Assembly: GCA_017472735.1 (NCBI GenBank)
Contig: JAFUOD010000007.1
Location: forward strand, 310,001 to 374,000
Direction of reading: 5' to 3'
From: Oscillospiraceae bacterium
GTDB lineage: Bacteria > Bacillota > Clostridia > Oscillospirales > Ruminococcaceae
DNA length: 64,000 nt
The notes below the pieces were generated by a model. That model was not told where the DNA came from, searched no databases, and saw only the letters and a program-made list of their open reading frames with translations. A program made the translations under genes and the position numbers. Of this stretch, positions 1-7,808 are shown in pieces; within the stretch, counting starts at the first letter, position 1, and the number at the start of each line of letters is the position of its first letter.

Positions 1-92
1 CCTGTAAAGTAACGGCGGTTAATATCATCGGTGATGATTGCAGCATCTATACCCTCGGGTAACACGCTGAAAAGCTTTTCAAATTTAGTCAT
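1..92 (-). CDS. N-terminus of an M24-type (Xaa-Pro) peptidase, cut by the window edge
   Basis: Only the first 30 codons are present. They read MTKFEKLFSVLPEG, then IDAAIITDDINRRYFTG, which resembles the start of the creatinase/prolidase N-terminal domain of Xaa-Pro aminopeptidases, where a similar 'NRRYFTGF' segment follows the first beta strand. A GAAAGGAAG ribosome site lies about 7 bases before the ATG and overlaps the 3' end of the preceding endonuclease IV-like gene, so the two are probably co-transcribed. The catalytic metal-binding domain lies outside the window, so the assignment rests on the N-terminus alone. Confidence 0.6.
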   Translation of the reverse strand, partial: MTKFEKLFSVLPEGIDAAIITDDINRRYFT

Positions 93-93
93 A

Positions 94-954
94 TTAATCT
101 TCCTTTCTATATCTTAAATAGCTTTGTTTCATTGCAAGCGCATCGAACGACTGGGTACCTGCGCTCTCGCAAATAAATGTGGGTGATAGATTCTTTTTCG
201 CTATAAGCTCCATTAACGGCTCATAGTCGGGGCCGAAAATGTTATCTTCAAAGGTTAAGTGTTTTAGTTCTCCGCCCTTTTGAGTATACTCGATTTTTGA
301 GAAATGAGAGTGGAAAACTTTAAGTCTGTCGCTGCCCAAGCGATTTTCGATAGAATCTAATATATGCTCGAAAGCTTCTTTAGAATTGACCTCGCCCAAT
401 GTTCTTGCATTAAGGTGACCAAAGTCGATACAAGGAATGAAAGTGTCGTCTAATTTGCAGAGGGTTAAGACCTCCTCTAAATTGCCGAGCTGATTGATCT
501 TGCCCATTGTTTCGGGGCAAAAATGAATTTCTTCAAAGCCTTGTGAAATTGCAGCCTGCCGCGCTCTTAAAAGAGTATCCTTTGCAAGCTCAAGCGCCTC
601 TTGACGAGTGATTTTGGCGCACGAACCCGAATGGATCACAATGCGCTTTGCACCCATTTTTAGGGCCGCAGCGGCACTTTGCAAAATATAATCAATGCTT
701 TTATCACGCTTTTCGGCTTCAATGCTTGAAAGAGAGATAAAGTAAGGTGCATGAAGCGACAAGGTTATGCCATGCTGTAAAGCATTAGTCTTAAGAGATG
801 CACCAAGTGTGTCGGAAACCCTTACTCCCTGACCGCATTGATACTCGAATGCGTCAAGTCCGATCTCGCTTAAATATTTTGGCATATCAAGCGAGGACTT
901 ATATTTTTTGAGGAAGTCCTCCGAGCTTCCCGCAGGGCCGAAAATTGCGCTCAT
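94..954 (-). CDS. Endonuclease IV-like TIM-barrel protein (AP endonuclease family 2)
   Basis: 286 residues, the usual length of the Nfo/xylose-isomerase-like TIM barrel. Metal-site motifs appear in family order: LHAPY (His68), VIHSGS (His108), PETMGK (Glu148), IDFGHLN (Asp177, His180), VFHSHFS (His215/217), LKH (His232) and ICESAG (Glu263). In true endonuclease IV the second-last motif is Asp-x-His; here it reads Leu-Lys-His, so one of the usual zinc ligands seems missing. The family cuts DNA 5' of abasic sites, and related barrels act on sugars. The gene overlaps yqeG by 4 bases, so translation is probably coupled. Role in abasic-site repair is likely but not certain given the ligand change. 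Confidence 0.8.
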   Translation of the reverse strand: MSAIFGPAGSSEDFLKKYKSSLDMPKYLSEIGLDAFEYQCGQGVRVSDTLGASLKTNALQHGITLSLHAPYFISLSSIEAEKRDKSIDYILQSAAAALKMGAKRIVIHSGSCAKITRQEALELAKDTLLRARQAAISQGFEEIHFCPETMGKINQLGNLEEVLTLCKLDDTFIPCIDFGHLNARTLGEVNSKEAFEHILDSIENRLGSDRLKVFHSHFSKIEYTQKGGELKHLTFEDNIFGPDYEPLMELIAKKNLSPTFICESAGTQSFDALAMKQSYLRYRKED

Positions 955-1445
955 TTTGATCCTCCTTTTCTTTTAGGCAAAAGAGGTTTTTCTAAAAACC
1001 TTTTAACTCTGAACCAAAAACCGGTTTCATACTCGATCGGATATGTAAATATCGAGCGTATTCCGGTTAACTTACAGCCCCACACATCGGTGAAGATCTG
1101 GTCGCCGACTGCGGCGATTTCGCTTTTGCTAAGCCCTAATCGCTTGCAAGCCTCGTTATAGCCATAACTTAAAGGCTTTCTTCCGTCGGGCACAAAAGGC
1201 AGACCCAAAGCCTCCGCAAACGGGCGCACACGCTCGTAATGGTTGTTTGAAACAATTATCATAGGTAAATCTTTTGCTCTCATACTTTCAAGCCAAGCCT
1301 TTATCTCGGGTTTTGGAATGGGGTTGTTATGAGTTGTAAGGGTATTATCCAAGTCCAAAATCAGCGCCTTTATTCCTTCGTTATTCAAAAAATCAAGGCT
1401 TATATCTGAAATTGAATCAAAAACATAATCGGGTTTGTGAAGCAC
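951..1445 (-). CDS. yqeG: YqeG family HAD-IIIA phosphatase
   Basis: 164 residues, typical for YqeG. HAD motif I is ILDLDNTLT (Asp31 nucleophile, Asp33 acid/base), motif II is IIVSNN, and motif III/IV is AAVGDQIFTDVWGCKLTG. The C-terminus is Lys/Arg-rich (LPKRKGGSK). YqeG proteins are predicted phosphatases; the plant relative dephosphorylates phosphatidylglycerophosphate, so a phospholipid role is possible but is inference. It lies between rpsU with its terminator and the endonuclease IV-like gene. A GGAGG site precedes the ATG immediately after that terminator, so expression depends on readthrough or a promoter I could not identify. Confidence 0.9.
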   Translation of the reverse strand: MLHKPDYVFDSISDISLDFLNNEGIKALILDLDNTLTTHNNPIPKPEIKAWLESMRAKDLPMIIVSNNHYERVRPFAEALGLPFVPDGRKPLSYGYNEACKRLGLSKSEIAAVGDQIFTDVWGCKLTGIRSIFTYPIEYETGFWFRVKRFLEKPLLPKRKGGSK

Positions 1446-1460
1446 CTGAAATCCTCCGTA

Positions 1461-1494
1461 AAAACAAAAGCGAACAGATACACTGCTCGCTTTT
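1461..1494 (-). terminator. Intrinsic terminator after rpsU
   Basis: On the minus strand AAAAGCGAGCAG and CTGTTCGCTTTT form a 12-bp stem (one G-T pair) around a TGTAT loop, followed by GTTTTT. It sits 27 bases after the rpsU stop and about 16 bases before the yqeG start, so it should separate rpsU from yqeG, perhaps partially. Confidence 0.85.
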
Positions 1495-1520
1495 ACTCAA
1501 TTTTTGTTTGCACTATTAAA

Positions 1521-1694
1521 TTAGTACTTACGCTTACGAGCAGCTTCAGACTTCTTCTTGCGCTTTACTGAAGGCTTTTCGTAGTGTTCTCTCTTACGTA
1601 CTTCAGCGATAACGCCGTCTCTCGCGCAAGATCTCTTAAAACGCTTGAGCGCTGTATCCAAAGATTCGTTTTTACCAACACGAACTTCTGCCAT
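1521..1694 (-). CDS. rpsU: 30S ribosomal protein S21
   Basis: A 57-residue reading frame starting [19 protein letters not shown] and ending in a basic tail ([14 protein letters not shown]) is S21, the small-subunit platform protein near the anti-Shine-Dalgarno region of 16S rRNA. GGGAGGGA precedes the ATG at good spacing. The gene is monocistronic or nearly so, with a consensus promoter upstream and an intrinsic terminator downstream. A longer open frame on the same strand (1565-1786) covers part of this gene in another phase and is spurious. Confidence 0.97.
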   Translation of the reverse strand: MAEVRVGKNESLDTALKRFKRSCARDGVIAEVRKREHYEKPSVKRKKKSEAARKRKY

Positions 1695-1765
1695 TTACTG
1701 TTCCCTCCCTTTGCTGACCTATAGCAGAGGTATTTTTTACATTTATACATAATGTAACTTGGTAC

Positions 1766-1794
1766 ATTATAACCCAAACAAACCAATAAGTCAA
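1766..1794 (-). promoter_or_regulatory. Sigma-A promoter of rpsU
   Basis: TTGACT (1789-1794), a 17-bp spacer and TATAAT (1766-1771) on the minus strand, in the gap after leuS. The predicted leader is about 65 nt and contains a short ATGTA/TACAT hairpin. Confidence 0.9.
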
Positions 1795-1833
1795 TAGGCT
1801 TTTCAAAAATTATTGTGCAAAATTTATTAAAGC

Positions 1834-4239
1834 TTATCTTGCTACAATGTTTACAAGCTTGCCCTTTACATAAATTTCCTTAACGATCTGCTTGCCTGCA
1901 AGCTCGGAAGCTATTTTTTCATTAGCTTTAACGATTTCTAAAACTTCTGCTTGTTCAGCATCAGCAGATATCATTACTCTTTCCTTAAGCTTACCGTTAA
2001 TCTGAACAGCAATTTCAATTTCATCATCCTTGCATAAAGCTTCGTCATAAGACGACCACTTAGCATCGTGAATATAACCGCCAAAGCCTAAAGCCTCATA
2101 CATTTCCTCGGTAATGTGAGGTGCAAAGGGATAAAGCATGATAAGGAAGTCCTTAAGCTCGGCGCGGTTTATTGAACCAAACGATGTGAAATCGTTAAGA
2201 ATTGTCATCATTGCAGCAATAGCGGTGTTGAACTTCATGTTGTCAATATCGCTTGTAACCTTTTTAATCATCTTGTGCATTTTAGAGGTGAATTCGGGAC
2301 GGTAAGAATCGCCGTCAACCAAAACATCCTGTAATGCCCATACACGGTCTAAAAATCTCTTGCAGCCCTTAACGCTCGAATCGCTCCATGGAGCTGCCTT
2401 TTCATAGTCACCCATAAAGAGAGTATAAACACGCAAAACGTCTGCACCGTATACTTCGATAACATCTAACGGGTCAACAACGTTGCCCTTAGATTTACTC
2501 ATTTTTTCGCCATCGGGGCCTAAGATAAGACCCTGTGCTGTTCTTTTAGCGTAGGGTTCAGAGGTGTTCACAGCGCCGATATCGTAAAGGAACTTGTGCC
2601 AGAAGCGAGAGTAGATCATGTGACGGGTAACGTGCTCCATACCGCCGTTATACCAGTCAACAGGCATCCAATACTCTAAAGCCTCTTTAGAAGCCAAAGC
2701 CTCGGAGTTCTTGGGATCGCAATATCTTAAGTAATACCACGAAGAGCCTGCCCACTGAGGCATGGTATCGGTCTCGCGCTTGGCGGGCTTGCCGCACTTA
2801 GGGCAAGTGCAGTTAACAAAATCATCAATTTTTGCAAGAGGGCTTTCGCCGTCTGAGCCGGGCTCGAAGTTTTGAACCTTGGGCAAACGAAGCGGCAGTT
2901 CCTCATAAGGAACAGCAACCATACCGCAATGCTCACAGTGAACGATAGGAATAGGCTCGCCCCAATATCTCTGGCGGTTGAATGCCCAGTCCTTCATTTT
3001 ATACTGAACGCCTTTTTCGCCGATTCCCTTTTCTTCAAGGTATTTAAGCATTTTAGCAATTGAATCCTTCTTGTTTGTCATGCCGTTAAGCACGCCCGAG
3101 TTGACCATTTCGCCGTCGCCAGTATAGGCTTCTTTTGAAATATCTCCTCCTTTGATAACTTCGATTATATCAATACCGAACTTGGTTGCAAATTCATAGT
3201 CGCGCTGGTCGTGTGCAGGAACAGCCATGATAGCGCCTGTGCCGTAGCCCATCATTACATAGTCGGATATGTAGATCGGGATCTCTTTACCGGTGATGGG
3301 ATTAACAGCGGACAAACCGTCGAGCTTAACGCCTGTTTTCTCTTTAACGAGCTGTGTTCTTTCAAACTCGGTCTTCTTAGCACACTCTGCTCTGTATTCA
3401 AGTACTGCATCCATATTCTTGATGGTTGCAGAATTAGCATCTATTACAGGATGTTCGGGGGCAATTACCATGAAGGTTACACCGTAAAGAGTATCGGGAC
3501 GGGTAGTGTAGATCCGAAGCTTTTCATCGGCACCTACAAGCTCGAAATTGACGAATGCACCTGTGGACTTGCCTATCCAGTTCTCCTGCTGAAGCTTGAT
3601 GTTGGGTAAATAGTCAACCTCGGAAAGGCCCTGCAAAAGCTGTTCGCAGTATTCTGTGATTCTTAAGTACCAAACGTCTTTAGACTTTTGCACGATGTCG
3701 GAATGGCAGATATCGCACTTGCCGCCCTGCGAATCCTCGTTAGAAAGGACTACTTTACAGCTGGGACAATAGTTGACCAAGGTCTTGTCACGGAAGGCAA
3801 GGCCGTTTTCAAACATCTTAAGGAAGATCCACTGAGTCCACTTATAATAGTCTTCATCGGTGGTGTCGATAACTCTTGACCAGTCGAAGGCAAAGCCTAC
3901 ACGCTTAAGCTGATCGGAGAAATGAGCAATGTTATTGTCGGTAGACACTCTGGGGTGGATACCGGTTTTAATTGCATAGTTTTCGGCAGGCAAGCCGAAA
4001 GCATCAAAACCAATGGGGAACAAAACATTGTAACCCTCGAGGCGTTTCTTTCTGCCGATAGTCTCAAGCCCGGAATAAGCTTTGATATGACCGACGTGCA
4101 TACCTGCACCCGAAGGATAAGGGAATTCTACCAAGCCATAGAATTTAGGCTTAGAAGTATCGATAGTAACATCGAAGGTTTTGTTATCCTCCCAATATTT
4201 CTGCCATTTTTGTTCAATGGCGCCGTAATTATACTTCAT
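1834..4239 (-). CDS. leuS: Leucyl-tRNA synthetase
   Basis: 801 residues, normal for bacterial LeuRS. Class I signatures: YPSGAGMHVGHIKAY with HVGH at residues 48-51, and EKMSKSKGN near residue 578. The large CP1 editing insertion (GTGAIMAVPAHDQRD) is intact, as is the zinc-type CPSCKVVLSNEDSQGGKCDIC segment. The C-terminal leucyl-specific and anticodon-binding domains are complete. The enzyme charges tRNA-Leu in the cytosol. It is the last gene of the long minus-strand block, 52 bases after rsfS, with GGAGATG before the ATG. I saw no T-box and no clear terminator next to it. Confidence 0.98.
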   Translation of the reverse strand: MKYNYGAIEQKWQKYWEDNKTFDVTIDTSKPKFYGLVEFPYPSGAGMHVGHIKAYSGLETIGRKKRLEGYNVLFPIGFDAFGLPAENYAIKTGIHPRVSTDNNIAHFSDQLKRVGFAFDWSRVIDTTDEDYYKWTQWIFLKMFENGLAFRDKTLVNYCPSCKVVLSNEDSQGGKCDICHSDIVQKSKDVWYLRITEYCEQLLQGLSEVDYLPNIKLQQENWIGKSTGAFVNFELVGADEKLRIYTTRPDTLYGVTFMVIAPEHPVIDANSATIKNMDAVLEYRAECAKKTEFERTQLVKEKTGVKLDGLSAVNPITGKEIPIYISDYVMMGYGTGAIMAVPAHDQRDYEFATKFGIDIIEVIKGGDISKEAYTGDGEMVNSGVLNGMTNKKDSIAKMLKYLEEKGIGEKGVQYKMKDWAFNRQRYWGEPIPIVHCEHCGMVAVPYEELPLRLPKVQNFEPGSDGESPLAKIDDFVNCTCPKCGKPAKRETDTMPQWAGSSWYYLRYCDPKNSEALASKEALEYWMPVDWYNGGMEHVTRHMIYSRFWHKFLYDIGAVNTSEPYAKRTAQGLILGPDGEKMSKSKGNVVDPLDVIEVYGADVLRVYTLFMGDYEKAAPWSDSSVKGCKRFLDRVWALQDVLVDGDSYRPEFTSKMHKMIKKVTSDIDNMKFNTAIAAMMTILNDFTSFGSINRAELKDFLIMLYPFAPHITEEMYEALGFGGYIHDAKWSSYDEALCKDDEIEIAVQINGKLKERVMISADAEQAEVLEIVKANEKIASELAGKQIVKEIYVKGKLVNIVAR

Positions 4240-4291
4240 ATTATCATCTCCAGTGAGAAATTTTTGCTAAAACAAACAACAAATAATTCTA

Positions 4292-4642
4292 TCACAGCAA
4301 AGTGTTAATGTCAACTGCTTCGCCGTCGCTCCAAAGTTTTTCTAAAGAATACTGGTCACGGGCATCTTTATAGAAGACATGAACGATGATATCGTGATAG
4401 TCCATAGCTATCCAGCTTGCGCCGTCAACTCCTTCAATGTGGTCGGGATTTACGCCCTTTTCACCGAGCTTAAAGTCAACCTCATCCACCAAACCTCTTG
4501 TGTGAGTGGTAGAAGTACCGTTTGCGATTACAAAGTAATCGGCAATAATGGTAAGGTCACCAACCTTGATAACCTTAATATCCTGCGCTTTTTTAGAATC
4601 GAGCGCTTTAACGACCTCGGAAAGCTTTTCGTGTAATGTCAT
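4292..4642 (-). CDS. rsfS: Ribosome silencing factor RsfS (Iojap family)
   Basis: 116 residues, the normal size. Iojap-family motifs include the central IIADYFVIANGTSTTHTRGL and the later SWIAMDYHDIIVHVFYKDAR, ending YSLEKLW. RsfS binds ribosomal protein L14 and blocks subunit joining when nutrients are short. Its position after nadD, yqeK and an LCP-type gene and before leuS is the common Firmicutes arrangement. Confidence 0.96.
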   Translation of the reverse strand: MTLHEKLSEVVKALDSKKAQDIKVIKVGDLTIIADYFVIANGTSTTHTRGLVDEVDFKLGEKGVNPDHIEGVDGASWIAMDYHDIIVHVFYKDARDQYSLEKLWSDGEAVDINTLL

Positions 4643-4664
4643 AGTGTTTTTTTACCTCGCTTTG

Positions 4665-5636
4665 TTATGGTATATAGTCGCTTATCTGCTTTGGCAGGCT
4701 GAAGCTTTTGCCCGAATTTGCAAGCTCAGGAGCTCCAAGCTCGCTTTCGGAGACCTCGAAGCCTTTAACACGAAAGCTTTGGTTTAAAAGCTTTGCAGCG
4801 TCTTCTGAATGAACGGAGTAAACTGACCCACCTTCATAAACCGTCATCTCGCCGGGTAACAGATAAATATTTATTTTATTAAGTCTTATTTTATTTGAAA
4901 GGTTTCCGACACCTATAATGTCGGAAATCATCATATCTGTGCTGACAGAATTAAGGATTAAGCCGATAAGCTTTGAAAAAGAATCGACTGCACCTTCTTC
5001 GTTGGTTTTTAGAATAAGTGAACTGAAATAAGCATGATAAGCATAAACAGCGTCCTCTGTTAAATAAGCGTTGGGCAATAAAATAATATCAGCCGCCAGC
5101 GATTTATCAAAAGTAACAGTACCTTTTTTAAGACTAATGTCCCCAACGCTTACTGCGTGCGAGACTTTTGCTTGTGTATTGCCCAAAAGCTCAGTAGCTG
5201 TTGCCAGCCCCTTTGAGGAAATCTCAAGCTTATAATTAACATTCATCGCAAGCATTCGTGAAACAATCTGCTTATATACTCCTGTGTCATAAGCCTTTTT
5301 AAGCGTGCCGGAAAAGCCGTCTGCGACTGTATAGGTAAGCGGAGGGATATCTAAAACATCTAAAGAACACTTGTCCTCATCAAACATCAATAGCTGAACC
5401 CTTACAGGAGAGTTATCTTGCGTAACTGTTAAAAGAATACTTGTTTTTTTAGATATGCTGTCAAAGCTGTAGCCCTGTGCGGCATAGCGAATATAGTCGG
5501 GCTCGATATATCTTTCGCTTTGGCGTGCTCGTGCAGCAATTGCAACCGCACTTAGAAAAATATAAGTAAGAGTGCCTGCTATTGCACAAGCTGAAACTAT
5601 AGTGATAATAAACCTCTTTTTGGTCATTTTTTTCAT
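4665..5636 (-). CDS. Degenerate LytR-CpsA-Psr (LCP)-like membrane-anchored protein
   Basis: 323 residues: a short basic N-terminus, one membrane anchor (about residues 9-32) and an extracellular domain. The fold order matches LCP proteins: ILLTVTQDN, then LDVLDIPPLTYTV in place of the family's SIPRDT motif, GTLKKAYDTG in place of the KLNAAYA motif, and YKLEISSKGLATATELLG in place of the VDFxGFxxLVDxLGG motif. LCP proteins transfer undecaprenyl-linked polymers to peptidoglycan using Arg/Asp residues around the pyrophosphate. The Arg-Asp of the first motif is absent here, so catalysis is doubtful. An LCP gene between yqeK and rsfS is common in Clostridia. No good ribosome site is visible before the ATG. 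Confidence 0.6.
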   Translation of the reverse strand: MKKMTKKRFIITIVSACAIAGTLTYIFLSAVAIAARARQSERYIEPDYIRYAAQGYSFDSISKKTSILLTVTQDNSPVRVQLLMFDEDKCSLDVLDIPPLTYTVADGFSGTLKKAYDTGVYKQIVSRMLAMNVNYKLEISSKGLATATELLGNTQAKVSHAVSVGDISLKKGTVTFDKSLAADIILLPNAYLTEDAVYAYHAYFSSLILKTNEEGAVDSFSKLIGLILNSVSTDMMISDIIGVGNLSNKIRLNKINIYLLPGEMTVYEGGSVYSVHSEDAAKLLNQSFRVKGFEVSESELGAPELANSGKSFSLPKQISDYIP

Positions 5637-5672
5637 AAACTAAAACCAAAAAGGGCGATGCTCCTTCAGCTC

Positions 5673-6266
5673 CTAATTTTCGTCAGCAAGTCTTTTAATT
5701 TCGATTAAGGTATATTCGTTATAAGCGTCGAGCGTCGACTTTGGGATAGTTCTCATATGCGTAACAGAATAGTTTACCGAGAACTTCATTGCTTCATACA
5801 TTCCCCTGTCAATATCCTCATAAGTGCAGGCACGTATGTAGTCAACATCTTTATAAACTCGGTCAAACGAAATAAGGTCTGCCATGTAAAGAATTTTTTC
5901 TATCAGGCTCATTCCGCCCTTGGCAACTGTGTGGTAACGGATCGCAGAAAGCACTTCGGGGTCGGTTATTCCGAATTCCTCGTTAATAAAAACAGATGCC
6001 GCAATGCCGTGATAGGTCTTTTGCGCATTAAGCTCGGTTTCGGAGATTTCGAACTGCGAGCGTGACATCAATTCACGTTGATCGTCATAAGATATCTCTT
6101 TGCAAATATCATGCAAGAGGCCGGCAATATAACATTTCTCTTCATCGGCGCCAAAGCGGCGCGCAAGCTTTAATGCCTCATCGGCTACATATAAAGAATG
6201 TTGAAAACGCTTTTTTGAAAGAGTTTTTTCAAGATATGCTTTATATTCTTGATATTTGTCAGTCAT
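5673..6266 (-). CDS. yqeK: YqeK family HD-domain hydrolase (Ap4A hydrolase type)
   Basis: 197 residues. HD-domain motifs: the first His in KKRFQHSLYVADEA, the HD pair in YIAGLLHDICKEI, the later AIRYHTVAKGGMSLIEKI and the Asp in YMADLISFDR. YqeK enzymes cleave diadenosine tetraphosphate symmetrically to ADP. The start overlaps the end of nadD by 8 bases, with AAAGAGGAC as ribosome site inside nadD, so the two are likely translated together. Confidence 0.95.
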   Translation of the reverse strand: MTDKYQEYKAYLEKTLSKKRFQHSLYVADEALKLARRFGADEEKCYIAGLLHDICKEISYDDQRELMSRSQFEISETELNAQKTYHGIAASVFINEEFGITDPEVLSAIRYHTVAKGGMSLIEKILYMADLISFDRVYKDVDYIRACTYEDIDRGMYEAMKFSVNYSVTHMRTIPKSTLDAYNEYTLIEIKRLADEN

Positions 6267-6861
6267 TTATATAAAGTCCTCTTTCTTTAATATATTCTGC
6301 GACCGATTCGGGGACAAGGGTTGAAATATCCTCGCCTGCTTTGACTTTTTGGCGAACCTCGGTAGATGAGACCTCGACAGCGGGGCAGTTAATTAAAATG
6401 CATCTTCCGCCTGCAGAAATTATCTTTTGCGCAGATTCTTTATCTTTTTTACGGATGTCCTCGTCGCGGCAAATGCCTATTAAAGTTGCAAGCTGCATTA
6501 TTCTGTCGGGCATAAACCACTTTAAAAAAGTGAAAAGCATATCGCTGCCCATGATAAAATAAAGCTCATCTTCGGGGTAAAGCTCGCTAAGATGCTCCAT
6601 CGTTAAAACGGTGTAGCTTTTACCCTCTTGCTTCATTTCATAATCGCTTACTGTTACATTTTCTCTGTCGGCAACGGCAAGCTTAAGCATTGAAAGCCTG
6701 TCCTCATCGCTGACTAAGTCTTGCGCCAGCTTATGGGGCGGAGTGCCTGTGGGCATGATTATTAATTTATCAGGGTTGAGGTTTTGCAAAACAGCATCGA
6801 CAATATTTAAATGCCCGTTGTGAATGGGGTTAAATGTTCCCCCTAAAACAGCAATTTTCAT
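6259..6861 (-). CDS. nadD: Nicotinate-nucleotide adenylyltransferase
   Basis: 200 residues, typical. The nucleotidyltransferase motif GGTFNPIHNGH (residues 7-17) and the C-terminal SSTEVRQKV (ISSTxxR motif) bind ATP. The enzyme makes deamido-NAD from nicotinate mononucleotide and ATP. It overlaps the last base of yhbY (TAATG), and its own ribosome site is weak, suggesting translational coupling. Confidence 0.97.
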   Translation of the reverse strand: MKIAVLGGTFNPIHNGHLNIVDAVLQNLNPDKLIIMPTGTPPHKLAQDLVSDEDRLSMLKLAVADRENVTVSDYEMKQEGKSYTVLTMEHLSELYPEDELYFIMGSDMLFTFLKWFMPDRIMQLATLIGICRDEDIRKKDKESAQKIISAGGRCILINCPAVEVSSTEVRQKVKAGEDISTLVPESVAEYIKERGLYIND

Positions 6862-7151
6862 TACTTAAGGTTAATTATCGGCTTTTCGGGGTTAGGCTTG
6901 TAAAGCACAGCCTTTGAGCCGATTACAATTACAACATCGGCGCCGATTTTTGCGGCAATCTCGTCTGCTGCCTCGCGAGAAGTATACATAGAGTTTTCGA
7001 GCACTTTAATTTTAATAAGCTCGTGAACTCTTAAGTAGTCGTCGATCTGAGCGACCTGAGCATCGTTAACGCCGCCCTTGCCAATTTGGAACGTAGGGTC
7101 GATATTTGCCGCAAGTCCTTTTAAATATGCTCTTTGCTTGGAATTAAGCAT
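6861..7151 (-). CDS. yhbY: YhbY/CRM-domain RNA-binding protein
   Basis: 96 residues forming one CRM domain. Features include QRAYLKGLAANIDPTFQIGKGG, with the IGKGG turn of the family, followed by the ELIKIKVLEN strand and VVIVIGSKAVLYK. The protein associates with pre-50S ribosomes. The start lacks a clear ribosome site directly upstream; a GAAAGG motif lies on the far side of a perfect 8-bp hairpin (see 7165-7185). Confidence 0.93.
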   Translation of the reverse strand: MLNSKQRAYLKGLAANIDPTFQIGKGGVNDAQVAQIDDYLRVHELIKIKVLENSMYTSREAADEIAAKIGADVVIVIGSKAVLYKPNPEKPIINLK

Positions 7152-7164
7152 TGTAAGTAACCAT

Positions 7165-7185
7165 ATCTTTCGTTATGCGAAAGAT
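7165..7185 (-). promoter_or_regulatory. Perfect hairpin before yhbY
   Basis: On the minus strand ATCTTTCG-CATAA-CGAAAGAT forms an 8-bp stem without a T-tract, so it is not a terminator. GAAAGGAATC lies just upstream and yhbY ATG 13 bases downstream. Folding would bring the GAAAGG close to the start, while the CTTTC arm could alternatively pair with GAAAG. A regulatory role is inference. Confidence 0.4.
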
Positions 7186-7220
7186 TCCTTTCAACTTAGT
7201 ATTATCCGTTTATTGCTAAA

Positions 7221-7802
7221 TTATTTCATTTCTAAAAATTCTTTAAGCTGCATTAATGCTTTGCCGCGATGGCTGATCTTGTTCTTCTCTTCGGGCGAGA
7301 TCTCAGCGGTGGATCTATCTCCCACCATAAAGATCGGGTCGTAGCCAAAGCCGTGTTCGCCTCGGCGGTCATATCCTATTCTGCCCTCGATCGTTCCCTT
7401 AAACTGAGAGAGCTTGCCGTTTTCATCAATATAAGAGATTACCGCAACAAAGCGTGCTGTGCGTTTTTCATCCGGCACGCCTTTTAATCTATCAAGAACT
7501 AAATAACATCTGCCGATGTCATCGACATCTTCTCCACCGTAACGTGCCGAATATACACCCGGTTCGCCGCCTAAGTAATCAACCTCTAAACCCGAGTCAT
7601 CGGCAATTACGGGACAGTGTGCAATATCATAAACAGCCTGTGCTTTAATTGCCGAATTTTCAAAAAAGGTCTCGCCTGTTTCCTCGGCCTCGATATTTAT
7701 GCCCTCTTCTCGCTGGGAACGAATATCGAATCCCAAAGGCTCTAAGATCTCTTTGAACTCACGGAGCTTATCTTTGTTATTTGATGCAAGTATAAGTTTC
7801 AT
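7221..7802 (-). CDS. rdgB: XTP/dITP diphosphatase (RdgB/HAM1)
   Basis: 193 residues, standard length. Motifs: ILASNNKDKLREFKEIL at the N-terminus, the catalytic VIADDSGLEVDYLGGEPGVYSARY, and EHGFGYDPIFMV near residue 157. The enzyme removes deaminated purine nucleotides from the pool. Lies 6 bases after the ftsY stop within the co-directional block. Confidence 0.97.
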   Translation of the reverse strand: MKLILASNNKDKLREFKEILEPLGFDIRSQREEGINIEAEETGETFFENSAIKAQAVYDIAHCPVIADDSGLEVDYLGGEPGVYSARYGGEDVDDIGRCYLVLDRLKGVPDEKRTARFVAVISYIDENGKLSQFKGTIEGRIGYDRRGEHGFGYDPIFMVGDRSTAEISPEEKNKISHRGKALMQLKEFLEMK

Positions 7803-7808
7803 AATTAA

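Noticed and set aside
1565..1786. 73-residue minus-strand open frame at rpsU
   Set aside because: It reads the rpsU region in another phase and starts in the promoter leader; the S21 frame at 1521-1694 has the ribosome site and clear homology.
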